In this document: positions 38,774 through 51,193 of the stretch, in pieces
How the letters are laid out: each line of letters opens with the position of its first letter
Position numbering within the stretch: the stretch's first letter is position 1
Source of the DNA: Endocalyx cinctus
Lineage: Eukaryota > Ascomycota > Sordariomycetes > Amphisphaeriales > Apiosporaceae
DNA length: 64,000 nucleotides
Reading direction: 5' to 3'
Assembly: GCA_001600455.1 (NCBI GenBank)
Contig: BCKC01000006.1
Coordinates: 3,038,001-3,102,000 of the forward strand
Translations under genes and position numbers: made by a program
Notes under the pieces: model-generated
The model's database searches: none
The model's input: the letters and a program-made list of their open reading frames with translations, nothing else
What the model was told of the DNA's origin: nothing

Positions 38774-40110
38774 TCTACCATACTATTTTTTTTTTCTTTT
38801 GCAAAAATTTCACCAGTTTTATAGGCTGCATATAGCCTTTTTCCTTTTTTGACAACTTATACAGAATCCTCTCGTGTTTTTTTTTTCTTGTTAATGACCA
38901 TGATTATTCAATCTTCAATTTCCGACTACATTCTCTTTGAGGTACTTATCCATGGCCCGTATTTGTAGTGGTATACGGAGTACCAAGTAAAAATGTATGA
39001 AGATTTAAATTTTAGTCGCTTTGGCTTACTAACCGGTCCATTGAATCCGATATTAGATAGATGCGAGTCAATTAGTGGAAAGCACTGTTACTTACGATTG
39101 TAAATCAAATTAAATTTTGTATCATAAAATAAATATTATATTGTATTCCCGATTCCTTCTTGATTAATTACTCTTAGTTACATAGTTTTGATTGTTTGGA
39201 AGTTGGCGATGTATATAAACATTTGTTGAGCGGTAGTTGGGTTTATCTGATTAGTCTAAGGGAATAATAAACTTGTATTATTGGAAATTGTCATGCAAAA
39301 GGTACTAGCAGCTAAAAAAATCATAGCGAATGAGAGCTTAAATCTCGTATAGAAATACCTTGAATAAGTAACCTTAACTCTGACAGGAGAGACTGACGTT
39401 TGTAGCTATGTTTCGTCGTAACCATTACTAGAAAAGGGGTGAAAGATATTGACATGTCTGATTGTGTCAACGTGAAAATCGAAACCAAAAAGGATAACTA
39501 AACTCTTAGGCGGGTTAATGAAATCATGCGAGGATTCTTCTCAGTGTCTTTGAATTTACTTTTAACTAATCATACTAGAGGTCTACACCTTTCTGCAGCG
39601 CGCAAGGTCACTTCGGTCCGTTATGTATTTCACAGACCAAGCTTGTAAATTTCTTTTCCTCACGCTGTGACATATAATCCTTCTCATTTTAATAAAGATT
39701 GTTTCCTCTATTTCTAACTCAGTTACATTTATTATAATGTTATAATATTTTCTCTAAACTAGTTACACAGAGTATTTTTGAAACGAACGAAATAAATCCA
39801 AAGCACCTCAGGAACTGATTTCAGAGAAGTCAGTCTCTATATATTGTACTCGGATTCTTGACAGGTCCCCTTTTGAAAAACATGTAGATGAACTTTTGCC
39901 TTTTTTTTCCCCCACCATTCGAAAGGTACGGTAGATATTGAATAGCCTTAGCTAACTGCTTCCGATATGGTACTGTCGACAAAAGACATCTTTATCCCAC
40001 GATCTTGTCTCCTAAAATAAAATTTCTAACGTCAGTCTAACGTCATATTATTTACTCTCTTCTTCCCATCCCTCGAAAATTATTGCTTCAATTGCAGACA
40101 TACCTCGAAT
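38774..40110. other. Intergenic region, no gene seen
   Basis: Very AT-rich spacer without open frames of note; it ends in the 3' flank of the small secreted protein gene. Confidence 0.5.
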
Positions 40111-40561
40111 TTAGCTGTAGCAGACAGCGCCGCCGTTGTGGTTGCCACCGCAGGTGGCTCCATCGCAAGTGGCAATGACGACGAAGACACCACCGGCACA
40201 TTGGACCTATTCATTTTAACCCTGTATCAGCGCCTTGTACTTCGTTTTATTTTTTATTTTTTATTTTTTTTTTATCATCTCTCCACTCACGCCTGAAAGG
40301 TGCCTCTAGGGCATAAAGAGACGAGAAAGAAATAGAGAGAAGGAGAATACATACGATGTTGTTGCAAGCGGGGTCACAAGCGTAGCCGCTACCGCTGCAG
40401 GAAGAACCAATGTTGTAGGTGTCAATGGGGGCACCGAACTGGGCACCGCAGCTGCCAACCTGGCGCTCCAGAACATTGGGAGAGCTGTTAGAGGGGGCGG
40501 CGAGGATGGGGCTGGCGGCCATGACCATGCCGAAGATTGTGAAAATGGATTGGAACTGCAT
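40111..40561 (-). CDS. Small secreted cysteine-rich protein (effector-like)
   Basis: Two exons (40561-40355 and 40206-40111, phase 0) give 100 residues. A signal peptide spans about 1-22 (MQFQSIFTIFGMVMAASPIL). A short propeptide ends at LERQ, with a possible maturation cut after the Arg. The mature part has eight cysteines: GSC, SSC, YAC, PAC, QC, TC, ATC and VC. It is Gly-rich and lacks the CC doublet pattern of hydrophobins. Size, secretion and cysteine content match fungal effectors or antimicrobial-type proteins; which one cannot be told. The splice falls between cysteines 4 and 5. A TATA box lies 135 bases upstream. The nearest transcription units are over 1 kb away. Confidence 0.8.
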
Positions 40562-40695
40562 TTTGATGGGTTCTGTTTTAGTTTTTTCTTGGTAGTGTTG
40601 TTGTATACAGTAAAGCTTGGTAATTGACTTGAATTGTTCCTGAGGATGAATAGAAGAAAAAAATTCACTCCTCGAAGTGAGGGAAATGGAGGCTG

Positions 40696-40703
40696 TATTT
40701 ATA
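40696..40703 (-). promoter_or_regulatory. Probable TATA box of the small secreted protein gene
   Basis: The minus strand reads TATAAATA about 135 bases upstream of the ATG at 40561, followed by a CT/AT-rich leader. Position and sequence are the only evidence. Confidence 0.4.
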
Positions 40704-42208
40704 CACTCTGAGAGTTCCTTTCGGCTTGTGAGTCGGTTTCTACAACTCTGAGCTCGTAGCAACGTTATATTACCTTCCTATCTCGATTGAGCTTAGATAC
40801 TGTCATATAAGCTTAGCGGTGATGCTATCCGGGAATATAAACCCCTGCATTGTCATTATTTCGCAGTATGTTAACAGTATATTATCTCGTCATTGGATTA
40901 AGCATGAAGAAGAAACGGAGCACACCAGAGTAATTGAGCATAATCCGTGAAATGAAGATGTATTATTTACTCCCCATCTAATAATTACGCATTTGCGAAT
41001 TAGTACGTTGCGTATTCCTATGGTATATTACATGTTGAAAGTAACTACCCATATTGATCTAGTTATAATCCAGTATAATCTTTCCATAATAGTTTCAACC
41101 CTTACAAGCGGTTACGCTAGATCATATAGCTTCACAACTCTCTCAAACTATTTCAACGTCATCACCTCGGACTTCCGTGTCACTCGAATTATTCAATCGC
41201 ATAGTCACTGAATGATGACGCCAGAATAATAAAACGGCCAGGCTGGAAGCATGAAGATCTTCTCGGCATGCAAGCACTTTTTGCATCTTTCGAGCGTGGT
41301 TCTAGTGATTGAATTATCTCACATCATCTGTCATCAGCTCGCGAACGTTTCCCCCAAAAAGTAATGTTGGCTCTGAATAAGTAGCACGAAACTCCCATTT
41401 TATCCTCTTACGGCAAAGGAAAAAATAAAACTTCATTCGGCATTGATCGTCGAGAGCTCTCAAGATACAGTAAGGCTGGCGATTTGATGTCACTTCTTAC
41501 CAATTCACTAGCATAGTGGACGATGCAATATGGGGCGTTTCGCCTCCTCAAGTTCATCAGCTTACAATGATATTTGTTGTCAGCTTCGCCTAGGTAGGCC
41601 AATAGAAACATGCGGGTATTCCCACGGCTACTTTTCCACCTAATCCCATACGTCAGCGCGGTAGATAATTCATATAGGGGTTCAAAAGATGATAAGCTGC
41701 TAAGCGGGTTGAGTGGCCCACCCTTGGCTAGGAAACAATAGTTAGTAGTACAGAAAAAAAGAAAAAGAAAAAGAAAGAACTTCAATTACTGATTACAAGT
41801 AATTATAAGCTGGCTAGGTAAACTGTTACTTCGTACTCTCTCTCTACACCAGAAATCTCGCATTCTAGATCATCCCTATATTTGGCGTTATTTGCTCTCT
41901 GGCTAAATTTTAGTTGACGAAAGAGGTTCATGGTCACACAACCAAAGCTGGTCGGCAAATTTATACCGGAGGTAAGACTTTCGGTAAGCTGACCTAGATT
42001 AGGTTCCATTTTATGCGGCTACATGTCAGAAGCCCCCCTTTTTCTGTATATTTTTTGACATATGGTTATTACCGTCCTGTTTACATATAAGGTTGTAATA
42101 TCCTTGCGGAGACTACATACTTCATGGATGACATACTCGGATTTTAGAACTAACGACGAGTCTGGAGCCGAATGGGAGCATCATCAGTCAAAAAGAAGGT
42201 GGGTCTCG
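40704..42208. other. Intergenic region, no gene seen
   Basis: AT-rich. A 125-residue minus-strand frame at 41408-41785 starts with a Phe/Leu-rich stretch that comes from a purine tract and has no other support, so it is not called. Confidence 0.45.
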
Positions 42209-42368
42209 TTGGGTGCCTGGAGCACCTAACGAGCTCCCGAAGTCTATATAAGGAGAGCATTCCTCTCTCTCCTTCTCACGGAGCACCCCCTTTGGGGGTG
42301 TTCCCAATTCCATCACTATTTTCCACTTAACGAGCTCGCACTCAGCTCTTCACTTTACATTTTCAGCT
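42209..42368 (+). repeat. Dispersed repeat family 2, copy A (LTR- or promoter-like)
   Basis: This about 160-base unit aligns along its length with 47645-47810. Shared blocks are GGTGCC-GGCA-CTA-CGAGCTCCC, AAGTCTATATAAGGAGAGC with a TATA box, CCTTTTGGG, TTCC-ACT-A-CGAGCT and AGCTCTTCAC-TTTCAG. TGGTAGAA follows at about 42373, and copy B is followed by TGGTAGCAACGGC; the 3' end of initiator tRNA-Met would pair with TGGTAGC. This suggests fragments of an old LTR element, but no coding interior or target-site duplication is visible. Many differences are transitions. Confidence 0.6.
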
Positions 42369-45300
42369 GATATGGTAGAATGAAGCAGAAGAAATAGTGA
42401 CGTTAATTGGGGAGACAAATAGAGGATCGGCGTATGTTGAACACACCTCTATAAACGAGGCGATATAGTCAAGGTGATCGATATGATAATTGAAAGCCTG
42501 GAATGGCTGCCCAATTTTCCGGCCTGCCGGGTAAAAGAAAGAATTGTGACTTGGTCGAGCTGTGTAAAAAGCTATTATGTGTAGCCCCACACCTCCACCT
42601 GGGGCCCCATGGGGGGACACCATCCCGGTCAAGTCAAGTTTAATATTTGATTTACGAATCTGTTTATATCTCTTTCTATACTTTTAAGTTACGGGGATTT
42701 AGACCACATGCAGTATAATTTAGACTTTAATTTGACTGAAACAGGCTATTATTACTGACACTTCCTCGAATCTCACATCGTCACACCCCTTTGGCCCTTG
42801 TTATAAGTAGATACTGCGTAGGATAGCCGCAGCTGATCTTGAATATTCATTTGACCTTAAACTAGATTAACTATCTGATTTAGGTCCTTTGAGGGCCAAC
42901 TAAAATAAAAGCCAAGAACTTGCAATCACCACTATGAGCGCAGAACCTTCAAATATAGAATATGCCAGTGTATAACAACTGGCAAACAGGTGTGATTTGC
43001 TTCGAGGAGATTCGTGTTCCCCACTATGATCAAGTATGTGTTGGCGGTCAGAGACTCCATCTCCAGGCCACTTCTTCATGGACTGTTCTGTAGAGACCCG
43101 GTTATAAAACAAAGGTGATCTTTCCGATAGGTTTCATAACCGCCAACTCCAGTTTAGAGGTTGAGGTGGGGCGGGCATATAGCGGCATCGGCATCTACAC
43201 CGACACTTATGAGCTGTGTAGTTGAAAAAGAGGCGGAACAAGAAGAAGTCGAATGCCTGTGAGTATGCACGAAACTTTATGTGACAAGAATCGGTGGCAG
43301 AGTATCGTAGATGAGGACAGAACTGTCTAGGTGATCTGTCGTCAGAATATTCTGGAGTAGACCAGCCTATATCTAACATCCCCTCTGTATTTTTCGCTTG
43401 GGTAGATTCTCTCGCTCTTAGAACCTCAATAAATTCGACCTTTTCAACCCGACGGCCTCGATGCATCGTATCATCAACATGCTCGTGATCACGATCGTCT
43501 GAAGCGCCAACAAGCCCATCCACACGGTGTCGAGGGTCGTGGCTTCATGGCCACCGAGAAGGAGTTCCTCGAGATCGAGGTGAGTCGGAAGGCGATGTGT
43601 TACGCGCATTGGGTCTTCTTCTCGTATTGCACCAACGGACGCAAGTGTATCCTATCGCCGGTGCACGAACGCATGTCAGCCGATCCTGCAGTATATAGAT
43701 ATCTACACTGGGAACAAAGACGGACGATAATCTACCTACCGCGTACAATGACTCTTTTATAGTTGATATAACAAGAAAACTGCGTTTGTCCGTCTCAGGA
43801 CTCAGCGGTTGAAGTATAGCCCATAAGTGGAGCGAAGCTACGTAGCAAATCCGATATAGGTGGGATGATGTGGTACGATGAATCGAAATGACCCTCAATC
43901 ATTTAAGTACATTCAACTCATTCTCACGACTTAGGTATATACACTGTCAAAACTTTTAAAATTCTATGATTTTCGTGAATGAATATATATATCTATCATC
44001 TTATTCTTTCACATGAGGACACGTATTACAAGCCGGCAATTATAGAGACATTTTATCACGCTGCGGCGCGAATGCGGAAGGAGGGGGATCGGGTCCTTGT
44101 CACCTGGTCCCTAAGCGACTTATGACCACGTAATTTATGGGCGCTGTTTAGCCTATTACAGTGGTCTAGAACGCCTAACGAAAAAAAAGTCTCAGTGCAC
44201 CTGTGGACTTTTCTATTTCACGTGATACTTAATTTAACAACACTTCCAAGGTTGCTCATGGTTGCGTATATTATATATATGGATATATAAAATTTTAAGT
44301 GTTTGAACGATATATATAAAAAAAAAAAAAAGAAAGGAAAGGAAAGGAAAGGAAAGGAAAGGAAAAGAAACGTTCTTAGTGAGACAGTGACTTGCATGGC
44401 GCAGAGAGTGACATCATGTTTGTGAAGGGAGAGATGCCAGGAGTCAGCTTCTAGATTACTTGTATTCATCCAACTTCTATATTATCGTATAGCTAACTCG
44501 ACATCTCATCGTAAGATAGCTCACAGTCACTTCAAACAGACAAGGACTTTGAAGAGACATGTCGATCTTTCACAAGATCTAGCGCGAAATCCCGGTGCTC
44601 AATTTGAGTCATAGAGCAGAATATCTTGGGTCGCTCCAGGTATTCATTCGCCATTCACTAAGTAATAAGGAATACGCTGCAATTAAAGCCTATATTCATA
44701 CCGTAGGGCTGATTAAGAATCCTGCATAATGCCTCAAGAGGACCTCAAAAGGACATCCCTATGGATGTGCCACCTTTACCTTATCACGTTGCTGAGCCAT
44801 CCCCAGGATCTTTAATCCCAATGGGAGCTATAGTCTCATTCTTAGACATGGCAGCCTTGGCGCTTTCATCTCTCAGTCAAAATCTCGAGCACCACGATGC
44901 AGATACTCTTCGCCCGCGCCGTTGATCCTCGACAGTACTTGAACATACCATATACTCGTCTAATATACGTACAGCGTATGATGTATCACTGGTTCACGAT
45001 ACAGCAGCTCGGCAAGAATAACAAGACGCCGGGGGTTATTTCCACAAGCCTTAGGCAGAACTAAAACCCGATGCACGATACACCTCTATGCACGTTGGCC
45101 TGTAGTGGATGTAAATAGGTAATTTTGGATGGCCGCATGTGTTTATTAGCTGCCTGGACAGGATATGCACGTTGGCCGTTACTTTGATGTATTAGTTATA
45201 ACGGAAGCTAATTGCGGCACAATCTGCCGATAGAACTTCAATCAGCTTTGTCGCAACATGTTTCATTACAGCCACTATGAACACTCGACTCGTCATTATT

Positions 45301-45375
45301 GGAGGATATACGACTCTATCGGGTGCTATATGACATTTTCAAGTTCTTGCTAAATGCCGAAGCAATATGACCATC
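42369..45375. other. Decayed intergenic stretch
   Basis: Three kilobases with no intact gene. It contains a GGAAA pentanucleotide microsatellite at 44334-44366 and a GC-raised patch around 43420-43700 with open frames on both strands that I could not match to any family. A 54-codon frame at 44764-44925 has no recognisable motif. Confidence 0.4.
44334..44366. repeat. GGAAA pentanucleotide microsatellite
   Basis: About six tandem GGAAA units follow an A-rich run of roughly 14; it is non-coding. Confidence 0.85.
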
Positions 45376-45534
45376 CATTCGCTCACATACATGCATACAT
45401 TTCTCGGGCCGTTGCCTGGGGAGCTGTTAGATCTTCTCGAGCAGAAAGAGTTCTCTAGGGAAGTTCTGGATGAGAAACAAAAGTCGTGTTACCTATTAAT
45501 TGAATATAAGATTGTTTATATTCACAGATGAGTG
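45376..45534 (+). pseudogene. Possible SRPK-like kinase C-terminal relic
   Basis: The frame from 45376 reads LTYMHTFLGPLPGELLDLLE before a short open run and a stop at 45529-45531. SR-protein-kinase-like proteins of moulds carry L-x-x-M-x-x-L-L-G-P-P-P-x-x-L-L in the C-lobe, followed by a short acidic exon such as DEDGxWK; here an intron-like GT...CACAG precedes DEWKVEAS. No catalytic part is found upstream and the second proline of the motif is lost. The call rests on one motif and is tentative. Confidence 0.3.
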
Positions 45535-45757
45535 GAAAGTGGAAGCTTCTGGATGGTGGCGACGTTATGTTCTTGACAACAGTGCTTCAGCGACAGCTTG
45601 GTTAGAGTTTCACAGGATGAATGTAGGACGCTTGATATGACATTTAAACCGCTGTAACTCTCCTTAGACGTGTAACTAGGTAACAGAGAAGATACGCATG
45701 TGTACTAACACATAAATTGGTAAAGGGTAGTATTTTGTTAAGCCCCTTAATACCTCA

Positions 45758-47437
45758 TCACTGCTGTGCGGCAGGTATTTTGTGCCCTCCAGCTACTTGA
45801 TAGGTGAAAACGCCATTCGGGTCAACCCTCTCGCGAACTTCCCTCATTCGCTGCACATTGTGCTCTCCGTAACTCTCGATTGGATGTTGGTACTTACCCG
45901 CATAATTGAGGTACACGAATTGATCAAGGGCGCCGGCGGCAATAGCAGCCTCCTCGATCGCATTCATCAGTATATTCGACTCATTGGTAACAAGGCCGTC
46001 TTTCGCTGCGTCATACCAGGTAGCACTGAGGAGCACGAGCACCAGAGGCTCGGTGGCTCGTCCAGACAAACCCAGCGCGTCCTCATTCGCGGGCCCGGCC
46101 CGCGCATAAATCGCAGGTGGAAGAGCCTGCAATGAGACGGACCAAACGATATCTTTCACGTCCTTGACAACGGAGAGGCTATCCTGCCAGTGCTTGAATA
46201 TCGTCTCGATCATTGATGTGGTACAATGCAGCGTGCTCGTACGGTAGAGGGTTCTGCCAATTCAAAAATTGATGGTTACTTAGCTTTCTTGCATGATTCA
46301 TACTTAAAGACACTACTCAACGTACCGTGCCCCTATTGCTTGACTACTTTCGATATGCTTCGACAGAAATGTCATGTTGCTAATCTCGCCAGAGTTTCGT
46401 ATCGAGGGTAGGTTGATGATGCCTTTGTACGACTCAGGGGGGTCTTCTGCCTTGGTGTATCCAAGTTGGTTTGAGATAACACCCATACCAAAGGCCTGGG
46501 AGTAGCCAAAAGTAGTTATGAAGGAAGCAAATTCGTCGTACGTGTCTGCTGCAGCAAGTTTCATAAACTCAGCGATCTGCGCATCGATTGAGGACATTGG
46601 GACGTAGACGGTCCCAACCCAGATTGGGCCCTGCTTGAAAGTGTTCATCTCAATATGCGTCACAACACCAAAATTGTTACCACCTCCCTTTAGTGCGAAG
46701 AAAAGGTCGCTGTTCTCAGAGGCATTGGCATTGACAATAGAGCCATCAGAAAGAACAACCTCAAAGTTTGTCACCGCGTCACATGTCCAGCCATAACGAG
46801 GTGAATACGGTGATATGCCCCCACCGATGGTGAGTCCTCCCACCCCTGCTTTCGTAAGTCTCGAATGTTAACGTATTTCCAACAGGGCGACCTACCAACA
46901 CCAGCTGCTCGTCCACCATTCACGCTTAATCCCAGCGGGTCTAGCTTCTCATATACTGCATCCCATGTATTACCAACTCCTATCGTGACGGTTGATTTTG
47001 CGTTATTCACCTCGGTCGTATTAAGTGAACGAAGGTCGATGACAATCCCGTCGGCAACATTCGAAGCCCCGGCCCAATTGGAGTGGCCGCCAGGTCGGAT
47101 GGCAAATGGTGGGCGACCGCTTCCTGGTTTCGTCAGAAGTACGATGGTATCCGAGACGTCCTTCGGCGTCTTTGGCGCAACGATGCATGCTGGCTGTAAT
47201 GATGCTTGCTGTGCCGAATGGTATGACGACAGGTACGTGTAGTATTCATTTGTCCCTGATAAGGTGACTATGTGCTTGCCAAGCTGTTTAAGCAAGGCAT
47301 GGCAAGTTTTGGCCTCAAGTAACTGTCAGTATCGACGCAGAAGCTGTACAGTAGGAGAAAACAATACGCAGAAAACCGAGACAGTGACACTTTCGCTTAC
47401 TTACGTGGGCCTGGGAAGGAGACTCCTGGTAAGCCAT
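45758..47437 (-). CDS. FAD-linked oxidoreductase (berberine-bridge-enzyme-like)
   Basis: Four exons (47437-47405, 47322-46896, 46845-46326, 46253-45758) give 491 residues. The FAD domain (PCMH type) has RPGGHSNW with His91 as the likely covalent FAD ligand and, after the second splice, GVGVGGLTIGGGIS. The position that carries the second, cysteinyl FAD bond in bicovalent relatives is here Ala/Gly (GGRAAGVG), so single attachment is expected. LKGGGNNFGVVT and the C-terminal BBE segment (YLNYAGKYQHP, RVDPNGVF) are complete. Such enzymes oxidise sugars, alkaloids or polyketide intermediates. The start at MAYQESPSQ gives no signal peptide, but the frame is open upstream to an ATG whose product would add a hydrophobic stretch, so secretion is not excluded. 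Confidence 0.85.
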
Positions 47438-47644
47438 GGTATTTGTGAGCAATTTTAGAGAAAGTACGACGAAAACTAAAACTGGCAAGCAGATCCAACA
47501 AGACGAGAAATTGAAACAAGACAGATGATCTTTTCGACATGTAGTAGATTTTGTAAACCGGTGTGTTCGTCGGGTTGAACGGAACATCTCATCCAGTGTT
47601 CTTTGTTTCTGTTGGTACCGACTGCAGTTACAGGTAGGTGAGGT

Positions 47645-47810
47645 AGGTGCCCCGGGCATCTACCGAGCTCCCAAAGTCTATATAAGGAGAGCAGAAGGCT
47701 CTCCTTCCCACTGAACATCCCTTTTGGGTGCGCCCAAATTCTACCACTAACTTTCTACTCGGCGAGCTTTAGCAAGCTCACACTTAGCTCTTCACCTAAC
47801 AGTTTCAGTT
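47645..47810 (+). repeat. Dispersed repeat family 2, copy B (LTR- or promoter-like)
   Basis: This is the second copy of the unit at 42209-42368, same strand, 5.4 kb away, with TATATAAGGAGAGC at about 47679-47692. A primer-binding-like TGGTAGCAACGGC follows at about 47843. The two copies are too different to be the LTRs of a recent insertion, and the FAD oxidase between them is not retroviral, so two separate old fragments are more likely. Confidence 0.6.
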
Positions 47811-47915
47811 CAGCTACACCGAGAACTTATCCCATCCCCTCTTGGTAGCAACGGCTGCACTACTAGATATCCGACGTACAAATCATCAACATAACATTTA
47901 TAAGGCACGAATGCG

Positions 47916-48130
47916 TTGGGCTTCCTAACTAGCTGGCTGTACGTGAACCAAGCCAAGACAAAATGGGAAATATCGGCCCATGACAATGATATGGTTGGTT
48001 ATTCCAAGATCGCAAACGTCTACTTCATCAAGGACCTTGCAAAACGTCAGCCTCAAATTTGGACCATCACAGTGCACCCCGATGAACCAAGACTAATCTC
48101 CCTAAGAGAATGCAGCCCGCCCAATCGCCC
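47916..48130 (+). pseudogene. Short-chain dehydrogenase relic
   Basis: One frame reads GYSKIANVYFIKDLAKRQPQ then IWTITVHP. This matches the signature of retinol-dehydrogenase-like SDRs (Y-x-x-SK-AN-F-x-x-LA-R-P-I, then HPG): the active-site Tyr and Lys region, the helix after it and the strand ending in HP. The Rossmann half (TGxxxGIG, NNAG) is missing upstream and the residue after HP is Asp rather than Gly. No ATG or splice sites produce a full enzyme. It starts about 100 bases after repeat family 2 copy B, so repeat activity may have truncated it. Confidence 0.5.
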
Positions 48131-49327
48131 CTGTGCAGGCCATCATGAATATGATAAAAAGGGGTTATTTTCGCCGACATGACTTAGATCGTGAGAAACC
48201 AGCTCTCGGCTAGCACGTCTCCCCAGTCACCAAGGCACATAAGAAGCACTCTATTTTATACGATGGCTACCAGGATTCCCAGACTTTCTCACATTAGCCT
48301 TGAGTGAGCAAGAAAGTCTTCCGTATCCCCTCCCTAGTGTAGCTAGTAATGCAGGTACCTAGTCTCCAGCTAAGTAGTGAAAGCACCCGATAACAAGGAT
48401 CTCTGACAAGTGTCGTCTCTGCTTCACGGTGGGATAATGATATCCAATTATCTTTTGAAAACGATATCTACCGGTATGCTATTTTCAAATCGTTGCTTAC
48501 ATCTACTGTTGCATGAGCTCTCATTGTACGATATTTTCTCGTAAATATTCTGGTAAGGTTCTGCCGTGCATCTATCTGTGCTGGAAAAAGTCGGCCTGTA
48601 CTGCTAGTTATATGCTGTAAGTAGATTGTTGTAGCAATACCGATTTCTTCACTCATTATGTAGGCGAGAGGTGTGCCGAGTATAGTATCCACAGTGCCGA
48701 CTTGCAGCATTGAACCCTTGATCCGCCGGTTCCTGCTACCGAATTGCTTTTCAGCCGCGATATCTTAGTAGCGTGCGGCTCTGTTGAATATGTAGCGTAT
48801 TCAATAGCTCTGTCCTAGCTAACATACGCTATACCGATGAAATCTCCACTCAGCACCTCCTCGCTCGCATATAGTCGATGCTAGTTGAACACCACGTTAT
48901 ATATTGGTAAGAGCCTGATACAACCATCATCCGACTTCTGATACCTGTGGGAAACAATAGGTACCAAGCATATAATCATGCTCTGTTTTGTGTATGATTC
49001 AACTGTTGAGATTAGAAAGATGTAGTAATATACAAGCAAGTGATTTATTATATACAACTGCGTAAAGTGGAGAAGGAGTCATAACAGCGTTCCGCAAAGC
49101 CCAGGGTTCGCAACAATGGAAATGCACAAACCTCCCAAAAAGCAAAGAACCCCCCCCTATGTGGTCCATCAATTGATAATAGACCATTTACCTCATGATT
49201 CCACAGTTTCATGATCCGTCGAACGCCATTCTGCCTATTAATTTCGTATCTTTCTCCAGGTTATTCGTTTCTTTTTCTTTCATCGCATGCCCCGCGTGAG
49301 AAGAAGGGAGACTTGATCGACTTCGGC
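48131..49327. other. Intergenic region, no gene seen
   Basis: AT-rich spacer between the SDR relic and the 3' end of the haem lyase gene; frames are short and unsupported. Confidence 0.5.
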
Positions 49328-50464
49328 TTATTTCTCAGGGTTCTCGCGATTCATCTCCCGTACGTCTCCTCCGGTAGCCCTCCACCAAGTATCGCACCCC
49401 CAGCGGAGAGTGCGCTCAACGGCGCCCATGGGTGTGAAAGCCGGCCGCACGTCGAGGTAAAAGACGGGCTCACCCGAAGGCTCGGGAGGACCGGAATAGT
49501 AATCGATAACGTAACGGACCTCTTTAGTTTGGCCGTCCGGCGTCTCTCGTGATACGAACCAGTCGTGGCGATCAAAAGGTGGTTCGGTTCTATAAATTCT
49601 CCAGGTTAGTGGTTATACGTCTAAAAGATTGAAGGAGTGCTCCTGTAGAGGTGTGGAAGAAAGCTTACCCAAACATGGATGGGAATGCCCAGCCCATGGC
49701 CTGGATCATGGCGGCCTTGGGCGTCATATCTGTCGGTCTACCTTGAAATCTGACGAGGCTAGGGCTTAAATCCTCGACTTCCTTCTCGTAGCCGTATTTC
49801 TTAACGGTAGACTCGAAGTTCTCCTCGCCGCGGCTACATTTCCTCAACCCCTTGTAGAGACCGCCGGCGAAACGCTTCTCCCACTCCATGACCTCGGCCC
49901 AAGCGCCCTCGTTCAGGAAGTTGTGAACGCTAACCATACTCTCGACGGCAGTCACGTCAGTATCCGAATATCCCTTTCGTAACATGGCATTGTACATCTG
50001 TTGAGGCGAGGGATACTCCCAGTTTCCGGTGCCGTCGCCCTTGGGGATGGTGGAGGGTTCGCGTGAGGTGGGTAGGGCGTAGGTCTGATTCGGGGCCCGC
50101 TCCTGCGATATCTCCCTAAACATATAGTTTAGAGGGTTTAGTTTAGATAGAAGAGATGATTCGGACTCTGTAGATACGGCATCGTGTTTTACGGGACAGG
50201 CGGTGGGGCGTTCGATCTTGTCGTGCTTAACTGGACAGCTTGGCGGGGAAGATGTAGTCATGGCATCGGCGCTTTTTTGATGCATCGGACATGCTGGCTG
50301 GGGGTGATATTAGCATATCGTGAATGGTTACTATGTTTAAAACATTCAAAATTCTGGTCACATATACTTACAGGTGGTGATCTTAAGCCATCTGCAGGAA
50401 AGTTGCGATGAGAGGCAGGTGGCGATGCGACGCTTGAAGGACCGTCTGCCCAAAACCAACCCAT
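49328..50464 (-). CDS. Holocytochrome c synthase (cytochrome c haem lyase)
   Basis: Three exons (50464-50372, 50297-49669, 49589-49328) give 327 residues. The enzyme attaches haem to the CxxCH motif of apocytochrome c (or c1) in the mitochondrial intermembrane space. It has three haem-binding CP motifs near the N-terminus: ACPMH (Cys34), SCPVKH (Cys52) and ACPVKH (Cys65). [32 protein letters not shown] (His156 corresponds to the haem-ligand His of human HCCS) and [11 protein letters not shown] across the last splice are family hallmarks. Length is normal for mould CCHL. It lies head-to-head with an ABC1 kinase gene. Equivalents are Neurospora cyt-2 and yeast CYC3/CYT2; which cytochrome is preferred is not decided. 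Confidence 0.95.
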
Positions 50465-51193
50465 GATGGAAGATGTTTTCTTCTTTCGTTCTTGGATTAA
50501 ATCAATTTATATGATAATAAGTTATATAGATTTCAAGAATTATGCTATGTCGTTTTATAAAGTATGTATTATGTCAAGAATATAAATTTGCTGCTAAGTA
50601 ACTGGAAATGTTTGATGAATACTTCAATTTTTTTTTTCTTCTTAATCTGCTTCTATCGATTTCGCGCAAAGATCTTTCAAGGTTGTAGATAATATAGTGT
50701 ACTGTAGTAGACCAGACGCTAGACAGGGAGGATAACGGAGCCTGCCGATTCAGTTTTTCTAGTGTAATTAGTGGATATTTACAGTACTGTGTACATTACT
50801 ACGTACGGTTTATTACAGTATATTCAGCAACTATATTACTGTTCACCGTTAATGTCATTATCGTCTTATCTTTTATACCTCTAATCACATATCCCCGTGG
50901 ATTATTTACTTCAATTGCATGTGATATTTAAATAGCCGAGTCTTTCATCTGAAGTACTCTAATACGTCACTGATCGCATTGTCGGGAAAGTTTTGACACT
51001 AAAACAAAGTTAGTATTCAATTATGATTCATCTGCTCCGAGGTTGCAGCTCTTAGAAGAATATTCCGTGTATCCCGTGTCCCGTAATATCGAACCCATTT
51101 GACAAACAAAGCTATGGGTAGCAGTTCCGATTTTTCTACCATGAAACTCTCATTTATATAGTCGTTTCTACTTGCTTAATTCCTTCTTAAGCT
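50465..51193. promoter_or_regulatory. Divergent promoter of two mitochondrial genes
   Basis: The 729 bases between the haem lyase and the ABC1 kinase ATGs must contain both promoters. They are AT-rich, with repeated TACAGTA/TACTGTA words around 50698-50840. No HAP or TATA site is assigned with confidence. Confidence 0.4.
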